The position numbers were made by a program, and so were the translations under genes. Under the pieces are notes generated by a model. The model saw only the letters and a list, made by a program, of their open reading frames with translations. It was not told where the DNA came from and ran no database searches. This document shows, in pieces, positions 61,333-64,000 of a DNA stretch of 64,000 nucleotides (its first letter is position 1; each line of letters opens with the position of its first letter). The stretch spans positions 17,964,403 to 18,028,402 of the forward strand of contig NC_053144.1 in the NCBI RefSeq assembly GCF_016808335.1. Reading direction: 5' to 3'. Origin of the DNA: Panicum virgatum (Eukaryota > Streptophyta > Magnoliopsida > Poales > Poaceae).

Positions 61333-61945
61333 GAGCAAGTCCAGTAGGGTCTCTATTTGGGTGACTAAACCCACATTTTAGTCATTTTGCTCAAATTTCC
61401 ATCTCCAGCAGGGCCTCTATTTGGGTGACTAAAATGAGGGGGTGACTAAATTTCCTCTCCCACCCCTTCAATTTGGTCACTCTCTACTTATGCTACCAAA
61501 AGTAAGGTCCACCATTTTTAGTCTATTTAGTCGGCGCTGTTGGAGTAGAGACTACATTTTGGGTGACTAAGAGCAACTCCAGCAAAGTCTCTATTTGAGT
61601 GACTAAATCCACATTTTAGTCATTTTGCTCAAATTTCCATCTCCAACAGGACCTCTATTTGGGTGACTAAAATGAGGGGTGACTAAATTTCCTCTCCTAC
61701 CCCCTTAATTTGGTCACCCTCTACTTAAGCTACCAAAAGTAAGGCCTACCATTTTTTAGTCTATTTAGTCGGTGCTGCTGGAGTAGAGACTACATTTTGG
61801 ATAACTAAATTTGAAAAGTGAGCGACTAAAATGAATTTTAGTCACTCAAATTTAATCACTCCACTGGAGTTGCTCTAAACTTGAAAAGTGGGTGACTAAA
61901 ATAAATTTTAGTCACTCAAATTTAGTCACTTCACTAGAGTTGCTC
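61333..61945. mobile_element. Tourist MITE (outer copy) split by a second copy
   Basis: Ends GAGCAAGTCC and AGAGTTGCTC, flanked by TAA at 61330-61332 and 61946-61948. Removing the inner element and one TAA leaves 305 bp, the same length as the inner copy. Confidence 0.9.
61571..61875. mobile_element. Tourist MITE (inner copy), 305 bp
   Basis: Perfect inverted ends GAGCAACTCC and GGAGTTGCTC, TAA at 61568-61570 and 61876-61878. Interior matches the outer copy throughout (GGGTGACTAAAATGAGGG, GTCTATTTAGTCGG and others). Confidence 0.92.
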
Positions 61946-62094
61946 TAACGATCTTGATGTTAACAAAAACTTCTTCCCTCATAAAAAAAATGGTGTGACA
62001 GTCCGTGGTTTTGACCTGAACGCATGAAGTCCAAACAAAATCATTACCCAACGACATGGCATTCAATTAAGTTTGCACAAGATGCTATAAATTA

Positions 62095-62345
62095 GCTATA
62101 TGGCAGCCGGTAAGTTTCTTGTGGTGGACCCACCAGGGTTCGCGTCCATGACTCAATATCGGTGGTCGTATTTTTCTGGATTTAACCGGCGTTATTCTTT
62201 TAGCGCCAGGCGATGCGCCTGTTGATAGCGAGACATTAGTGATGACTTTATCAATTTCAAAAATCTGCTGACTTAGTCTTTCGAAGAAGCTCATAGGAGT
62301 AGAGTTGCGTGCTTGTATTTATAGGGGTTAACATCAGCCAGATGT
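62095..62345 (+). mobile_element. Au-type SINE
   Basis: Contains a tRNA-like B box region (GGGTTCGCGTCCATGA), then TCTGGATTTAACCGGCG, GCGATGCGCC, GATGACTTTATCAATTTC, CTTAGTCTTTCGAAGAAGCTC and a T-rich tail region. This is the block order of grass Au SINEs. The head is diverged. Confidence 0.68.
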
Positions 62346-63094
62346 TGATGGGCTTTCCGCACCAACATGCCCACAGTCGGCCCAAGATCATTAGCGCCCG
62401 CTAGTGAGAAATTTGATGGATTTGAAAACAGGGAAGGCCAGATGGGAGGAGGGGGAAAGAAAACGCTCCACCGCACGAAAGAGGAAAGCACGTGCGTGCC
62501 TCTGCGAAGAAGACGGGAGAGACGAAGATACTCTGACAGTGGGCCAATACTGCTCTTTGTAATTCCTTTTCTCTCCATTGTTATGCATGGACCGTGATGA
62601 TTCTATTAAGCACTCATGTTAATCAGTTGGGTTATGTCTATGCATGGACTTAACGGTTCTGTTAAGCAATAACTTGGTTTGTTTGTTTATCTTATTTTAT
62701 GTCCTATGCATGGCTATCGGTTTTTACAATGAATTACCGACTACCGACTACCGACTGATCTTTATGTATTTCCGACCAGTGGTTTCATTTCATAACCACA
62801 TTCATTTCCGGTGATATTAATTCATGAAGAAAATATGAAACTGAAAGAACTTTAGGCCTCTTCCATCATTTCACTGTTTTCATCCCCAGTAATTAGCAGT
62901 GACATCAGGAGGAGCATTTGCAATTTCCTTTCCTTGGGAAAAATCCCAGCCCAGTAGGTCTGAAGCTCCACACTCTCTGCCTCTGACAAAGAGCATTCAT
63001 TCATATGGCTGATATATTATCAAGTCCGTGCCCGTGCTCCATGGACAGGCTAGTTGATATGACACTCATTCATAGGTCCACCACCTTGATCATG
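62346..63094. other. Intergenic, 3' flank of the PTM-like gene
   Basis: No supported gene; 62880-63094 is probably the 3' UTR of the minus-strand gene. Confidence 0.4.
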
Positions 63095-64000
63095 TTATTC
63101 ACAATTTTTAACTCGGGTTCTTCTTATGGACAGCTTCTGGTTACTTCCTGGGGGACAGCTTGCCATGATCGATGATAAATCAGCATCCCATGTTTCTTCC
63201 CCAATTCTTTCAATTATTCCATATGAAGAAAGCAGTGGGTCTTGATCTTCTAGCGTAGTGGACTGTGATGATGCAGCGACTGTTTGTTCAATAAACTCTG
63301 GGTAAGGCTTTATATAATCAGCTGAATGAGGACACGGAGGTATGGTTCGCCTTCGGCACCTACAACATTGGTATGCAATCAATTCCTTGATCTTTTCTTC
63401 CTCAAGTTGCAAGGCATCACCATGAAACCAATCTGTATGTAGGGAATATCAAGATGTTAAAAAAAAAACTGATATGACACTCCAAACTAGGATAGTAATA
63501 AAGAGACTTACTTCTGCACTTCTGACAGCGGACATACAGGAAATCCGGAGAATAAGCTTTGTTACAGAGACAACAGGTCGGTTTCGTGGACGAACTTGTA
63601 CCATCCTTGCTTCGAAGGATTACATCATTTGCTCTGAAATCAATTCCGTCATATTTGTCATACTTATTTTTCTTCCATACGAGACCGAAATATGTGGTCC
63701 CTTGAATATTTTTAAGTTTCTTTGTCTTTTCTGACTTTGACTTTTTACTTTTTGGCTCAGCTTGGACACAAGTGACGATATTTTGAGCTTCTACATTTGT
63801 AATTGGCAAGGTTGCCAACTTTACAGGTGGTTGGCCTTTCACATTCACAATTGGCTGGTTGTTAACCTTTGCAAATGGTTGTGTAACCTTTGAGATTGGT
63901 TGTGCTCCAACTTTCAGTGCAGGTTCAGCAGAATGGGAATAACCAACCTTAAAGATTATTTTGGAAGCATTCACTGGCTGTTGACCATTAATCATCTGTT
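63095..64000 (-). CDS. 3' end of a DDT/PHD-type chromatin protein (PTM-like), partial
   Basis: Two exons seen: one running off the window edge to 63512, and the last, 63432-63095, joined in phase as AGA A|AT TGG (KCRNWFHGDA). The left part is a Lys-rich low-complexity region with repeats of xVNxQPIxxVxxQP type, then TTYFGLVWKKNKYDKYDGIDFRANDVILRSKDG. After that comes a PHD-like Cys/His cluster: CCLCNKAYSPDFLYVRCQKC, NWFHGDALQLEEEKI, YQCCRCRRRTIPPCPH. The order and motifs are those at the C-terminal end of plant DDT-domain PHD proteins of the PTM type, where the cluster is a histone-reading or protein-binding finger; PTM itself links chloroplast signals to nuclear transcription. The tail ends SIRRTRVKNCE. 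The N-terminal domains, including DDT, lie outside the window, so the assignment is by this end only. Confidence 0.75.

Noticed and set aside
62139..62155. tRNA-like B box
   Set aside because: It belongs to the SINE; there is no cloverleaf-forming partner sequence, so no tRNA gene is called.

Overview
The window is nuclear DNA from a grass (Poaceae). The genes have GC-rich, intron-split exons with GT/AG junctions, and the spacers are AT-rich and full of typical grass elements: Stowaway-, Tourist- and hAT-type MITEs, Helitron-like pieces, Au-type SINEs and solo-LTR-like TG...CA insertions. Nothing prokaryotic, no CRISPR array and no rRNA or tRNA gene was seen. The species cannot be fixed from the sequence.

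Layout. 1-640 may be organelle-derived. A secreted dirigent protein lies at 1416-2051 (-). A TDP2-type DNA repair phosphodiesterase (2980-6452, -, four exons) carries four in-frame 84-bp repeats in exon 1. A secreted glycine-rich protein follows at 9310-10008 (+). From 10 to 24 kb there is no convincing intact host gene: it holds LTR fragments, Helitron-like DNA, a frameshifted FAR1-like pseudogene (17767-18790), an eroded 35-residue coding repeat near 19.4-19.7 kb, a purine-rich tract, and a 1.7-kb foldback transposon that encodes a Myb/SANT-like protein. Then come an STP-type sugar transporter (24007-26236, +) and a complete G-type lectin S-receptor-like kinase (29295-33449, +). A TIR-bounded element at 34961-36347 carries a broken ITPK fragment. 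Two paralogous genes of unknown function, built from 16-residue RC...G repeats, lie at 36665-37339 and 39512-40174 (-). They are followed by a J-domain protein (41556-42374, +), an F-box/LRR-like protein (43489-46159, -), a second foldback element, an L-gulono-1,4-lactone oxidase-like gene (49720-59350, +) with a 7.7-kb intron, an EG45/plant-natriuretic-peptide-like gene (60423-61088, +) with a 7-nt last exon, a self-nested Tourist MITE, and the 3' end of a PTM/DDT-PHD-type chromatin gene running off the right edge (-).

The genes do not form a pathway. Several are secreted or cell-surface proteins (dirigent, glycine-rich, receptor kinase, EG45, gulonolactone oxidase), which is ordinary for a plant gene neighbourhood. 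The least familiar coding content is the 16-residue Cys-repeat pair. One member has a 92-bp G-box-bearing palindrome and a hAT MITE upstream. Exon boundaries below were placed by eye from reading frame, family similarity and GT/AG sites, and no database search was run.
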